Below, in pieces: positions 28,032-37,321 of a DNA stretch of 64,000 bases. Source of the stretch: Ancylomarina subtilis (GTDB lineage: Bacteria; Bacteroidota; Bacteroidia; Bacteroidales; Marinifilaceae). The notes under the pieces were generated by a model. That model worked only from the letters and a program-made list of their open reading frames with translations. It did no database searches and had not been told where the DNA came from. Each line of letters begins with the position of its first letter. Within the stretch, counting starts at the first letter, position 1. The stretch is taken from assembly GCF_004217115.1 (NCBI RefSeq), contig NZ_SHKN01000001.1, positions 2,111,781-2,175,780 on the forward strand, given 5' to 3'. The position numbers and the translations under genes are program-made.

Positions 28032-29372
28032 ATGATAAGTCAACTCATTAAAAATGCCCTAATCGTAAATGAGGGCCAAAAATTCATTGGTAGTGTTCTG
28101 ATTAAAGATGGATTAATTCATGAAATCTTTACAGGATGCCCTGAGAATATAGAATCCGACTGGCAGGTGATTGATGCCACAGGCAAACTCTTAATTCCTG
28201 GTGTCATCGACGATCAGGTTCATTTCCGTGATCCGGGCATGCCACAAAAAGGCGATCTGTTTACAGAATCAAGAGCTGCTGTTGCAGGAGGAACCACCTC
28301 GTTTATGGATATGCCTAACGTTAAACCACAAACGTTGAGTCAGGAACTACTTGAAGAGCGCTATAAGTTAGGTGCAGAAAAATCGCTTGCAAACTATTCG
28401 TTTTACATGGGAGCTTCTAATACCAATTTGGAGGAAGTGATTAAAACCAACCCAAAGAATGTTTGTGGAATCAAAATTTTTATGGGTTCTTCAACGGGAA
28501 ATATGCTGGTTGACGATATTGATACCCTATCGCAAATCTTCGAAAAAGCACCTTTGCTTATCGCAACCCATTGTGAGGATAGTCCAACTATTGATGCAAA
28601 TCTTGAAGCGTACCGTGAAAAGTATGGCGATGATATTCCTATGGATTATCATGGTGAAATTCGCTCAGCTGAGGCCTGTTACAAATCTTCATCAAAAGCC
28701 ATAGAGTTGGCTAAAAAATATAATACCCGACTTCATATTCTTCACCTATCAAGTGGAATGGAGATGGAATTGTTCGACAATAAAGTTCCTGCAAAGGATA
28801 AACGAATTACCTCGGAAGTTTGTGTGCATCACCTAAGATTCAACGATTCGGATTATGCCCAAAGAAAGGCCAGAATTCGTTGGAATCCGGCAATTAAAAC
28901 AGAAGCTGATCAAAATAAACTTTGGGAAGCCTTACTTGACGATCGTCTGGATGTTATAGCTACAGATCATGCACCACACACCGTTGAAGAAAAAGACGGT
29001 AATTATATGCAAGCCGCTGGTGGTGGTCCTTTGGTTCAACACTCATTGGTTGCCATGTTGGAATTTGCCCACAAAGGAAAGATTAGCCTTGAAAAAGTGA
29101 TTGAGAAGATGTGTCATGCACCTGCCGATGTTTTCCAGGTTGAAAAAAGAGGTTATATCCGTAAAGGTTACTTTGCTGATTTAGTCCTGCTTTCAGAAGA
29201 AGAGTGGACAGTTAACAAAGAAAACATCCTTTATAAATGTGCCTGGTCACCTTTCGAGGGCGATCGTTTCCATTACAAAGTCGATCAAACCTTTGTGAAT
29301 GGTCAGCTTGTTTATAATCAAGGACAAATTAACGAAGAAATTCGAGGCAAACGATTAACTTTTAATCGATAG
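28032..29372 (+). CDS. pyrC: Dihydroorotase
   Basis: A 446-residue amidohydrolase that closes carbamoyl-aspartate to dihydroorotate in pyrimidine synthesis. The metal-binding entry reads PGVIDDQVHFRDPG, the carbamylated lysine is in GIKIFMGSSTG, the histidines are in ATHCED and LHILHLSSG, and the catalytic aspartate is in ATDHAPHT. The first motif has Q where most class I enzymes have H (DxHxH), so one usual metal ligand is missing at that place. A strong terminator follows. Confidence 0.9.
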   Translation: MISQLIKNALIVNEGQKFIGSVLIKDGLIHEIFTGCPENIESDWQVIDATGKLLIPGVIDDQVHFRDPGMPQKGDLFTESRAAVAGGTTSFMDMPNVKPQTLSQELLEERYKLGAEKSLANYSFYMGASNTNLEEVIKTNPKNVCGIKIFMGSSTGNMLVDDIDTLSQIFEKAPLLIATHCEDSPTIDANLEAYREKYGDDIPMDYHGEIRSAEACYKSSSKAIELAKKYNTRLHILHLSSGMEMELFDNKVPAKDKRITSEVCVHHLRFNDSDYAQRKARIRWNPAIKTEADQNKLWEALLDDRLDVIATDHAPHTVEEKDGNYMQAAGGGPLVQHSLVAMLEFAHKGKISLEKVIEKMCHAPADVFQVEKRGYIRKGYFADLVLLSEEEWTVNKENILYKCAWSPFEGDRFHYKVDQTFVNGQLVYNQGQINEEIRGKRLTFNR

Positions 29373-29387
29373 TATCGACTCTAAATT

Positions 29388-29425
29388 ATTGGCGACAACC
29401 ATTCATTCTGATTATTGTCGCCAAT
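29388..29425 (+). terminator. Terminator of pyrC
   Basis: ATTGGCGACAA / TTGTCGCCAAT, an 11-base perfect stem with a 16-base loop, followed by TGTTTTCTTT. Confidence 0.85.
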
Positions 29426-29466
29426 GTTTTCTTTATCGCATTGCAATAAAACCAAAATCTATCAAC

Positions 29467-29967
29467 ATGAAAAAAGCAAACCTATCATTTCTTATGGCAC
29501 TGTTTGCTTCACTCGTTTTATCATCTTGTGAGTCATCTGGTACCCAAAGCATAAAGAGCCCAACAACAATTCAAGGCCAAACTATTGCAAAACCGATCAC
29601 TTACGAAGTTCTCGTCAAGAATCCGGATAGCAATGATGAATGGCAAACTGAATGTCTGGAGAATACCGATATAAAACAAATGTCGGGAGATATTATTCAT
29701 GCTGTATTGACTGGAAAGTTGAAAGCCTACGATTATTTCGACAACCACCTTCTCACCAAGTCTGAAATAAAAGCCATTTTAAAGAAAAATGGCAATCAAA
29801 ACAATATTGGTAATATTCAGTTTCAAGAAGAATGGTATTGGGATAAAGAAAACGCTCAACTTCAGAAAAAAGTGAAATCACTCATGTTTGGCTACGAAAT
29901 TTGTGGCGAAAACAATAAAGTTAGAGGATATAGAGCTAGTTTTGTGGTGAATTTGGGTAGAGATTAA
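29467..29967 (+). CDS. GldN-like lipoprotein
   Basis: A 166-residue lipoprotein: signal peptide MKKANLSFLMALFASLVLSSC with a lipobox ending at Cys21. The mature part (SGDIIHAVLTGKLKAYDYFDN, TKSEIKAIL, FQEEWYWDKENAQL, SLMFGYEICG) resembles by eye the GldN fold of the type IX secretion ring, in which a helix with GKLTAY is followed by KEDWFFDKK and a beta strand. It is much shorter than GldN and is not next to gldKLM. The open frame begins at 29389, inside the pyrC terminator; ATG 29467 is chosen because it gives the signal peptide. Confidence 0.6.
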   Translation: MKKANLSFLMALFASLVLSSCESSGTQSIKSPTTIQGQTIAKPITYEVLVKNPDSNDEWQTECLENTDIKQMSGDIIHAVLTGKLKAYDYFDNHLLTKSEIKAILKKNGNQNNIGNIQFQEEWYWDKENAQLQKKVKSLMFGYEICGENNKVRGYRASFVVNLGRD

Positions 29968-30126
29968 GTTGATCAGATGATGCGTTGATTTGTTAATTCA
30001 ACAACTTCAAGTTGCAGGCATGTTTCTGTATGCAGCAACACCTGTACACATCAGACAGAGAGAACTGATAACAAACAAAATTTCTATATCCCACAAGCTT
30101 ATTATAACATACAATTGCACACTTAA

Positions 30127-31071
30127 ATGACAAAAAAAGTCCTATTTATAGATTCCACACACCCACGATTACTTGAAATGCTGGAAGAAGCAGGTTTCGA
30201 CTGCCAATACACACCCGAATTAAGTAAAGACGAAATGTTAGCAATTTTCGATCAATTCGATGGGTTTATCATTCGGAGTAAATTCAAATTAACCAAAGCG
30301 GAGCTTGATAAAGCCACACGTCTAAAATTTATCGGTCGTGTGGGAGCTGGTCTCGAGAATATTGATGTGCCTTATGCCGAGAGCAAAGGCATAACCTGCT
30401 TTAATGCCCCTGAAGGAAATCGTGATGCAGTGGGCGAACACGCACTTGGCATGCTGCTTTGCCTATTCAACAACCTTTGCAGATGTAATACGGAAGTGGG
30501 CATGGGCTTGTGGCGAAGAGAAGAAAATCGTGGCCTTGAGATTAAAGGAAAAACCGTTGGAATCATTGGTTATGGCAATATGGGAGGTGCTTTTGCACAA
30601 CGCTTGAAAGGCTTTGGCTGTAAAGTGATTGCCTACGACAAATACAAGTTCGATTATTCCGATGAGTTTTGCGAAGAAAAACAATTGCAGGATCTTTTCG
30701 ACACCTGTGATATTTTAAGTCTGCATATCCCTCAAACCGAAGAAACAATGTTTATGGTGAATGATGAATTCTTAGGCAAGTTCAAAAAACCCTTCTTCCT
30801 AATTAACACGGCCCGAGGTAAGATTGTGAAGATATCCGACTTGGTAAAGCATCTTAAAACAGGTCAGGTTCGTGGAGCTTGTCTTGATGTGTTGGAATAC
30901 GAAAAAACCTCGTTTGAAGATCTGCATGCCAACGAACTGCCTGATGATTTTAAATATCTGATTGATGCCGATAATGTACTTCTCAGCCCCCATGTTGGTG
31001 GTTGGACACATGAATCAAACATCAAACTGTCCGAAGTCACGGCTCAAAAGATTATCAATCAGTTTGCCTAA
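30127..31071 (+). CDS. D-2-hydroxyacid dehydrogenase (SerA-like)
   Basis: A 314-residue NAD-dependent dehydrogenase of the phosphoglycerate dehydrogenase/glyoxylate reductase group. The nucleotide-binding motif is GIIGYGNMGGAFAQ followed by an acidic AYDKYK; the catalytic Arg is in NTARGKIV, Glu in DVLEYEK and His in LSPHVGGWTHES. It has no C-terminal ACT domain, as expected for the short form. It could serve serine synthesis, but no serC is adjacent, so the substrate is open. Confidence 0.85.
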   Translation: MTKKVLFIDSTHPRLLEMLEEAGFDCQYTPELSKDEMLAIFDQFDGFIIRSKFKLTKAELDKATRLKFIGRVGAGLENIDVPYAESKGITCFNAPEGNRDAVGEHALGMLLCLFNNLCRCNTEVGMGLWRREENRGLEIKGKTVGIIGYGNMGGAFAQRLKGFGCKVIAYDKYKFDYSDEFCEEKQLQDLFDTCDILSLHIPQTEETMFMVNDEFLGKFKKPFFLINTARGKIVKISDLVKHLKTGQVRGACLDVLEYEKTSFEDLHANELPDDFKYLIDADNVLLSPHVGGWTHESNIKLSEVTAQKIINQFA

Positions 31072-31085
31072 ATATTGAATCATAA

Positions 31086-31114
31086 AAAAGCACCCTCAAA
31101 CAAAGGGTGCTTTT
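31086..31114. terminator. Bidirectional terminator
   Basis: AAAAGCACCCT / AGGGTGCTTTT with a 7-base loop between the convergent dehydrogenase and the unknown gene at 31148. Confidence 0.88.
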
Positions 31115-31147
31115 ATGTACAACTACGTACTTAATATTAATTCCAAA

Positions 31148-31897
31148 TCAAACTTCTTCAGGCACAACAACCTGATTTAATTTTTCTTTAATATTATCTC
31201 CTTTGTTCGTATTCTCAGTATTGGGTTTACGAACTTGTTTTATAATGTTGCAAAATTTATAAGCATCACATTTTTGTTGATCGGCCTTCATCAACAGCCT
31301 TCCAGTTTCTGAAAGATCTTTTAAAAAGCACCACAAAAGCGTATACTCTGTCAGATTATCAGCAACCCGTTGTTTTTTCTCCCTTATCTTTTCTTCCTGA
31401 ATCAAATTAAGCTTGTAGGCTTTCTGAGTCATTTCAACAAGCTCGGCTCCCAACTTTTCAGTATATCCGCGTTCTTTAAGTGCATTTAGATTATTGGCAA
31501 TATTTTGCTCAACAACTTTCACCTTCGTACAAACGCCTTCAATATTCCTTTTTCGGATTTCTTTTTTCGCTTGCGTTATGCCAAAATCTGAAGCCTTTAT
31601 GTTTAGAGAAGCCCCTGCACGCTTTGCATAGGCAGCAATCAAATCTAAAATGGGAATAATCGCATCAACGCAATTGTATAAATCAGCAGTCTTTTTCTTA
31701 ATCTCAGCCCTTAATGTCGCAGCCTGAGTCAACCCCAAAACCTTCTGAATTTGAGTCTCAACGATCGTTAAGAACTCCCCCTTATACTCCGGAGAAAATT
31801 TTTCAAAAGAACTTCGGTCACGCACAAACATCTGCAAGAGTAACGCCCCTACGACAGGCAATTCCTCTTGTCTAAATTTATAAAACGACACCCCCAT
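31148..31897 (-). CDS. Uncharacterised helical protein
   Basis: A 249-residue protein that I do not recognise with certainty; its length and all-helical, lysine-rich character recall a Bacteroidota-only DUF6261-like group, but that is a guess. No signal peptide or membrane segment. Long amphipathic helices with many K, E, A and L, for example TQAATLRAEIKKKTADLYNCVD and KLNLIQEEKIREKKQRVADN, suggest a coiled-coil bundle. The last 40 residues are polar and disordered-looking. Upstream lies an unusually long intergenic region with repeats. Confidence 0.5.
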   Translation of the reverse strand: MGVSFYKFRQEELPVVGALLLQMFVRDRSSFEKFSPEYKGEFLTIVETQIQKVLGLTQAATLRAEIKKKTADLYNCVDAIIPILDLIAAYAKRAGASLNIKASDFGITQAKKEIRKRNIEGVCTKVKVVEQNIANNLNALKERGYTEKLGAELVEMTQKAYKLNLIQEEKIREKKQRVADNLTEYTLLWCFLKDLSETGRLLMKADQQKCDAYKFCNIIKQVRKPNTENTNKGDNIKEKLNQVVVPEEV

Positions 31898-32042
31898 TTA
31901 TAATATCTATTTTTTATTATTCTGCATTAAATAAAATCAATAACAACTGACTGTCAACAGCATTCATTAATCATCCTATTTCAGCACGTTAATATACGCC
32001 TTAAAAACGAACTCAACGACCACTTTTAGGGCGAAACATAAA

Positions 32043-32195
32043 TCCGACCATTCATTAATTTAGTCCGACTTTTAATTTAAATTCTCCGACAAAGGATTTA
32101 CATTCTCTGAATTAAATTTTAACTAATACGACAATGAATAAAATAGGTTCTGATATTGATAAAATAATTGCAATGATGTTTCAATAAGTTCCGAC
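32043..32195. repeat. Phased TCCGAC motifs
   Basis: TCCGAC occurs at 32043, 32074, 32095 and 32190, with a TACGAC variant at 32127. The gaps are 31, 21, 32 and 63 bases, all close to whole multiples of 10.5, so the sites lie on one DNA face. They are upstream of the unknown gene at 31148. This may be an operator array or chance. Confidence 0.35.
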
Positions 32196-32230
32196 CTTAA
32201 GTTTCAAACCTCCTCTATTGCTGTTTCGTT

Positions 32231-32415
32231 CTCATTTTTTGCCTTGTACTTTTGACATTGAGCAAAAAAGCAATTTTTCATGCTTTGTCATTTTGATATT
32301 GTGCAAAATATCATTTTTTTAAACTTTGTCCTTTTGACATTAAGCAAAAAATTCATTTTTCAGACTTCGTTATTTTAATATTGAGTAAAAAAGCAATTTT
32401 TCAGGTTTTACCTAA
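32231..32415. repeat. Four to five imperfect ~41-base tandem repeats
   Basis: Units begin at about 32231, 32271, 32312 and 32354 with a partial fifth at 32394. The consensus is approximately CA-TTTTTCA--CTTTGTC then -TTTTGACATTGAGCAAAAAAG. Each contains a short inverted repeat TTTTG...CAAAA. The remaining 31898-32557 stretch holds no credible gene. Confidence 0.65.
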
Positions 32416-32557
32416 ATGAGTATGGATAAAAAAACATTTTGTCAAAATTCATCCGTATTAACACGGAGAACAAACCGCAGTTTGACAGCACAGTGCTTGC
32501 CAGCCATTTTTTGTGATTTCCACGACAAAAGAACAAGTAATAAATGGCTAAAAAAAA

Positions 32558-32594
32558 CGGGAGTTCTATTTCAACGATTGAAATAGAACTCCCG
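32558..32594 (-). terminator. Terminator of the methionine operon
   Basis: CGGGAGTTCTATTTCA / TGAAATAGAACTCCCG, a perfect 16-base stem, with an A run on the left that reads as a U tract on the minus strand, 26 bases after the metF stop. Confidence 0.93.
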
Positions 32595-32619
32595 GGTGAA
32601 TCTTCAATATAACTTGATT

Positions 32620-33579
32620 TTAAAAAATGGCTTTGGCGATATCTCTCACACAATTACTAGCCATAAACGAATAAAAATGTAAGGAAGGCACAGCATGTTT
32701 TACAAGTTCCTTACTCTGATGAATCGCCCACTCGGTACCCAGAGCCTGAACCTGCTCATTGGTTTTGCATTTCCGAACCTCAGCGGCTAAAGCTTCGGGT
32801 ATATCAACCTTAAAAACCTGAGGAAGTAAATTGAGTTGACTCAAAGCCGAAATGGGTTTTATGCCCGGAATCAGAGGCACCGTAATACCCGCAGCTCGAA
32901 TCTTTTTCTCAAATTCGAAAAATTTCTGATTATCGAAAAACATTTGTGTGACAATATATTCAGCGCCAGCATCAACTTTCTTCTTCAAATAATAAATATC
33001 AGAATCAAGATTGGGCGCTTCCTCATGCTTCTCGGGATAACCGGCAACACCGTATGAAAAAGGTGTTTCGAATGCTTCGGTATGTGTTCCGTCAAGATAT
33101 TCCCCTCTGTTCACCTGGTTCACTTGTTCGATAAGATCTATGGCATAATTGTGCCCCGATTCACGAGTCGAAAATTCATGACGTCTGGATGAGTCTCCTC
33201 TCAAGAGCAGGAGATCCTGTATATCAAGAAAATTTAAATCAATCAAAGCATTCTCGGTCTCCTCGGGTGTAAAGCCCTGACAGATAACATGCGGAACAAC
33301 AGTAACTTTATACTTATTTTTAATGGCAGCAGCTACAGCAACTGTTCCCGGACGTTTATTTATCAACAACTTCTGAAAAGTTCCATTCGCCGCCTCAGCA
33401 AAAATAACCTCATCGCAATGCGAGGTGATATTGATATATTTTGGATCGAACTCCCTGAGCTTATCAATAGTATTAAATACCTTATAAATGCTATTCCCCT
33501 TTCGAGGAGGAAGAAGCTCAAAAGAAAAATGTGTGGTTTTATTTTCGATAGCTTGATTAATGTGATCAATTACTTTCAT
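32620..33579 (-). CDS. metF: 5,10-methylenetetrahydrofolate reductase
   Basis: A 319-residue flavoprotein reducing methylene-THF to methyl-THF, the methyl donor of MetH. TIM-barrel family features: THFSFELLPPRKG at the N-terminus, ITSHCDE, DLLLLRGDSSRR and VTQMFFDNQKFFEF. The open frame extends four residues to a TTG at 33591, but ATG 33579 is a normal start. Last gene of the methionine operon, 88 bases after metH; that gap contains competing hairpins. Confidence 0.95.
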   Translation of the reverse strand: MKVIDHINQAIENKTTHFSFELLPPRKGNSIYKVFNTIDKLREFDPKYINITSHCDEVIFAEAANGTFQKLLINKRPGTVAVAAAIKNKYKVTVVPHVICQGFTPEETENALIDLNFLDIQDLLLLRGDSSRRHEFSTRESGHNYAIDLIEQVNQVNRGEYLDGTHTEAFETPFSYGVAGYPEKHEEAPNLDSDIYYLKKKVDAGAEYIVTQMFFDNQKFFEFEKKIRAAGITVPLIPGIKPISALSQLNLLPQVFKVDIPEALAAEVRKCKTNEQVQALGTEWAIHQSKELVKHAVPSLHFYSFMASNCVRDIAKAIF

Positions 33580-33594
33580 GTCTAATTTCAAAAT

Positions 33595-33656
33595 ATCAGG
33601 ATGCTTGTATGATTAATGGTTCAAGCATCCTGATGGGTTAATAGTTAAATCAGGAT
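33595..33656 (-). promoter_or_regulatory. Competing hairpins between metH and metF
   Basis: Element Z 33649-33656 (ATCAGGAT) pairs with Y 33627-33634 (ATCCTGAT). Y extended (33622-33634) pairs over 13 bases with X 33595-33607 (ATCAGGATGCTTG). The two pairings exclude each other. X ends 15 bases before the metF ATG. It could be an attenuator, a translation switch or a stability element. Confidence 0.45.
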
Positions 33657-33666
33657 ATCACTTTTA

Positions 33667-36600
33667 TTATAACGAATGCAAATATTGCTGAGCTTGTTCT
33701 TCTGGCATATTTCGTCGTCGCGCGTAATCTTTAATCTGATCGTCTTGAATTTTACCGATATTAAAATACAGAGCATCAGGATGAGCCAAATAAAGACCAC
33801 TAACCGTAGCCGTTGGATACATTGCAAAATTTTCGGTGAGCTTTGCTCCAATATTTTCCTCAACCTTTAAGAAATCCCAAAGCACCTGTTTTTCGGAATG
33901 TTCGGGTAATGATGGGTAACCAAAAGCGGGACGTATCCCCTGATACTTCTCACGAAGCATCTCTTCAATGGTCAGATCCTCATCAGGCGCATAGCCCCAA
34001 TCCTGTTTTCGAACTCTATCGTGAAGCAATTCAGTATAAGCCTCGGCCAATCTGTCGGCAAGTATTTTAAGCATGATACTCTTATAATCATCCAGGTCCT
34101 CAGCATACTTTGCTAAACTCTCTTCTATCCCCAAACCTGCAGTGGCAACAAATGCACCCACATAATCGATTCGACCCGACTCCAAAGGCGCAATAAAATC
34201 GGATAAACACAGGTTACTCAAACCTTTCGGAAATTTTTCCTGCTGTCGCAGATTCGTGAAACGAGTCAACTCGGCACTTCGTTTCTCATCGGCATAAATA
34301 ACAATATCGTCGCCACATGAATTGGCTGGAAACAAGCCATAAACTGCAGCCGCTTCTATCAAGTTTTTTTCTTCAATCTCATCCAACATCAAATTGGCAT
34401 CATCGAAAAGCTTTTTAGCTTCATCTTTAAAGTGTACATCTTCCATAATTTCAGGATACATACACTTCAGCTCCCAGGCCACAAAAAAGAAGGTCCAATC
34501 GATATACTTACGAATTTCACTCACCGGAAAATGATGCTCGACCTGCAAACCCGTTTTTTTAGCCTTATATATTGGTGCTGTCGACCAATCGATTTGCTCT
34601 TTATTAGCCCGCGCTTGTTCTATCGTATAGTATTCCGTTGACTTTTCTTTAGCATAAGCTTCACGTATCAAGTCGTAACGTTTATGAACCTCTTGCAAAT
34701 AAGCTTCCCGCTTATCTTTATCACACAAGTTCTTAAATACACCGACTGATTTTGAAGCATCACTCACATAGACAACTCCACCTGAATAGTTGGGTTCAAT
34801 TTTCACAGCGGTATGCAATTCAGAGGTAGTTGCACCACCCACAACCAAAGGAATATTCAAGGATAAGCGTTCCATCTCGCTGGCTACAAAAGCCATTTCT
34901 TCCAATGAAGGTGTAATCAATCCACTCAAGCCCATGGCATCAACTTTCTCGTCAATGGCTACTTCCAATATACGAGAACAAGGTACCATAACCCCAAGAT
35001 CGATGACCTCAAAATTGTTACAACCCAATACTACACTAACAATATTTTTACCGATATCGTGAACATCCCCCTTAACGGTTACCATCAGTATTTTACCTGC
35101 ATGATTAGCTCCCAGATTCTTTTTCTCTTCTTCGATAAACGGTTGAAGATAAGCCACAGCCTTTTTCATTACCCGGGCCGACTTCACCACCTGAGGCAAA
35201 AACATTTTTCCTTCGCCAAACAGATTCCCGACGATATTCATCCCATCCATCAAAGGTCCTTCAATCACCTCAAGCGCTTTGGGATAATTCTGACGAGCTT
35301 CCTCAGCATCCACTTCGATATAATCGGTAAGGCCTTTTACCAATGAGTAGGATAATCGCTCCTGACAAGACTTCTCACGCCACACATCTTTCTTAATCTG
35401 AGATTTCCCCTCAGATTTCACATTTTCGGCAAATTCAATCAGCTGCTCAGTCGCATCGGGATGACGATTGAGCACAACATCTTCAACTTTTTTCAGAAGT
35501 TCAGGTTCAATCTCATCATAAATCTGCAACATCCCTGGGTTAACAATCCCCATATCGAGACCTTCCTTTATCGCATAATAAAGAAAAACAGAATGCATAG
35601 CTTCGCGCACCATATTGTTTCCACGGAACGAGAACGACAGATTGCTGATACCACCACTTACTTTCGCGTAAGGTAAATTGGCCTTTATCCATTTAACGGT
35701 TTCAATAAAATCGACAGCATAATTGTTATGTTCTTCAATTCCTGTAGCAATTGCCAATACATTCGGGTCGAAAATAATATCCTCAGGAGGGAAATTGACA
35801 ACTTCGGTTAACAGCTTATAGGCTCTGCTACAAATCTCAATACGCCTCTCGTAAGTATCAGCCTGACCTTTTTCGTCAAATGCCATAATAACTGCAGCCG
35901 CACCATAGCGTTTTATCTTTTGTGCATATTTTATAAATTCCTCCTCACCCTCTTTCATTGAGATAGAATTCACCACACATTTACCCTGTACACATTTCAA
36001 TCCAGCCTCCAACACCGACCATTTTGAAGAGTCGATCATGATGGGCACACGTGAAATTTCAGGTTCAGACACTAACAGATTAAGAAAGGTGACCATTTCG
36101 GCTTCAGCATCCAACATGGCATCATCCATATTGACATCAATAATTTGAGCCCCATTTTCAACCTGACTGCGCGCAATAGATAAGGCTTCGTCATATTTCT
36201 TCTCGCCAATTAAACGAGCAAACTTTTTAGAGCCAGCCACATTGGTTCGCTCCCCAATATTCACAAAATTCGATAGGGAATTGATTCGTAAAAGTTCCAG
36301 CCCACTTAAACGTGTTTCGGGTTCAATCACTGGCAACAGCCTAGGTTTCTCCCCTTTCACCGCTTTTGCCAAGGCTTGAATATGCTCAGGTCTTGTTCCA
36401 CAACAACCGCCTACAATATTAATCTTCTCTCCTTTCAAAAGAGTCTCAAGATCAGAAGTCATGGTTTCTGCCGTTTCATCATATTCGCCCAATTCATTGG
36501 GCAATCCCGCATTGGGATACACACTCACATAAACCGGAATCAATTGATCTAGTTGCTCGATATAAGGTACCAAATCTTTCGCACCAAAAGCACAATTCAA

Positions 36601-37320
36601 ACCCAAACTTAAAAGACGATCAGTTTTCATCGACGTTACAAAAGCCTCAAGGGTTTGCCCTGAAAGTGTTCGACCACTATTATCAGTAATGGTACCGGAA
36701 AGCATTATAGGTATATCAAGACCTCGTTCGGTCAGAATTTCATCAGCAGCAAAAACAGCCGCTTTCGCATTCAGCGTATCGAAAATGGTCTCGATCAATA
36801 AAAGATCAACCCCACCATCAATCAAACCTCGAATCTGCTCGGTATAAATTTCAACCAAATCATCAAAATTCACATCGCGATACCCCGGATCTTCTACCTT
36901 AGGCGACATGGATGCTGTTTTATTTGTAGGACCAATGGCACCAGCAATCCAACGAGGTGTTGAAGCATCTTCTTGCAAAATTTCATTGATGACTTCTCTC
37001 GCATTCTTTGCCGCTTCAAAGTTCAATTCGTAAGCCAATTCCTCCAATCCATAATCAATCAGAGATATGGCATTTGAATTAAATGTATTGGTTTCAATAA
37101 TATGAGCACCCGCTTTTAAGAAATCTCTGTGAATCGATTTTATGATGTTCGGTTTGGTTAGGGTCAACAAATCATTATGTCCTTTTTGGTCAAAAGTTGA
37201 ATCTGCAAATCGCTCACCCCGGAAATCAGATTCCGATAATTTAAAAGACTGGATCATGGTTCCCATGGCTCCATCCAAAACCAAAATCTGTTCCTTTAAT
37301 ATGTCCTTTATTGCTGTCAT
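33667..37320 (-). CDS. metH: Cobalamin-dependent methionine synthase
   Basis: A full-length 1217-residue four-module enzyme. The homocysteine domain starts [13 protein letters not shown] and has the zinc cysteines in [11 protein letters not shown]. The methyl-THF domain contains [14 protein letters not shown] and the [12 protein letters not shown] stretch. The cobalamin-binding domain shows [15 protein letters not shown] with the lower-ligand histidine at about residue 750. The AdoMet reactivation domain is at the end, with [15 protein letters not shown]. It makes methionine and so requires B12. Its start abuts the aspartokinase stop. Confidence 0.97.
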   Translation of the reverse strand: MTAIKDILKEQILVLDGAMGTMIQSFKLSESDFRGERFADSTFDQKGHNDLLTLTKPNIIKSIHRDFLKAGAHIIETNTFNSNAISLIDYGLEELAYELNFEAAKNAREVINEILQEDASTPRWIAGAIGPTNKTASMSPKVEDPGYRDVNFDDLVEIYTEQIRGLIDGGVDLLLIETIFDTLNAKAAVFAADEILTERGLDIPIMLSGTITDNSGRTLSGQTLEAFVTSMKTDRLLSLGLNCAFGAKDLVPYIEQLDQLIPVYVSVYPNAGLPNELGEYDETAETMTSDLETLLKGEKINIVGGCCGTRPEHIQALAKAVKGEKPRLLPVIEPETRLSGLELLRINSLSNFVNIGERTNVAGSKKFARLIGEKKYDEALSIARSQVENGAQIIDVNMDDAMLDAEAEMVTFLNLLVSEPEISRVPIMIDSSKWSVLEAGLKCVQGKCVVNSISMKEGEEEFIKYAQKIKRYGAAAVIMAFDEKGQADTYERRIEICSRAYKLLTEVVNFPPEDIIFDPNVLAIATGIEEHNNYAVDFIETVKWIKANLPYAKVSGGISNLSFSFRGNNMVREAMHSVFLYYAIKEGLDMGIVNPGMLQIYDEIEPELLKKVEDVVLNRHPDATEQLIEFAENVKSEGKSQIKKDVWREKSCQERLSYSLVKGLTDYIEVDAEEARQNYPKALEVIEGPLMDGMNIVGNLFGEGKMFLPQVVKSARVMKKAVAYLQPFIEEEKKNLGANHAGKILMVTVKGDVHDIGKNIVSVVLGCNNFEVIDLGVMVPCSRILEVAIDEKVDAMGLSGLITPSLEEMAFVASEMERLSLNIPLVVGGATTSELHTAVKIEPNYSGGVVYVSDASKSVGVFKNLCDKDKREAYLQEVHKRYDLIREAYAKEKSTEYYTIEQARANKEQIDWSTAPIYKAKKTGLQVEHHFPVSEIRKYIDWTFFFVAWELKCMYPEIMEDVHFKDEAKKLFDDANLMLDEIEEKNLIEAAAVYGLFPANSCGDDIVIYADEKRSAELTRFTNLRQQEKFPKGLSNLCLSDFIAPLESGRIDYVGAFVATAGLGIEESLAKYAEDLDDYKSIMLKILADRLAEAYTELLHDRVRKQDWGYAPDEDLTIEEMLREKYQGIRPAFGYPSLPEHSEKQVLWDFLKVEENIGAKLTENFAMYPTATVSGLYLAHPDALYFNIGKIQDDQIKDYARRRNMPEEQAQQYLHSL

Positions 37321-37321
37321 C

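Noticed and set aside
32134-32187. 17-codon ORF MNKIGSDIDKIIAMMFQ
   Set aside because: Very short, AT-rich, no ribosome site, and located between the phased motifs; probably chance.
32231-32415. CRISPR array
   Set aside because: The repeats touch each other with no spacers, are imperfect and have no cas genes nearby.
32408-32653. 81-codon minus-strand ORF overlapping the metF end
   Set aside because: It covers the metF terminator hairpin and has no homology-like features.
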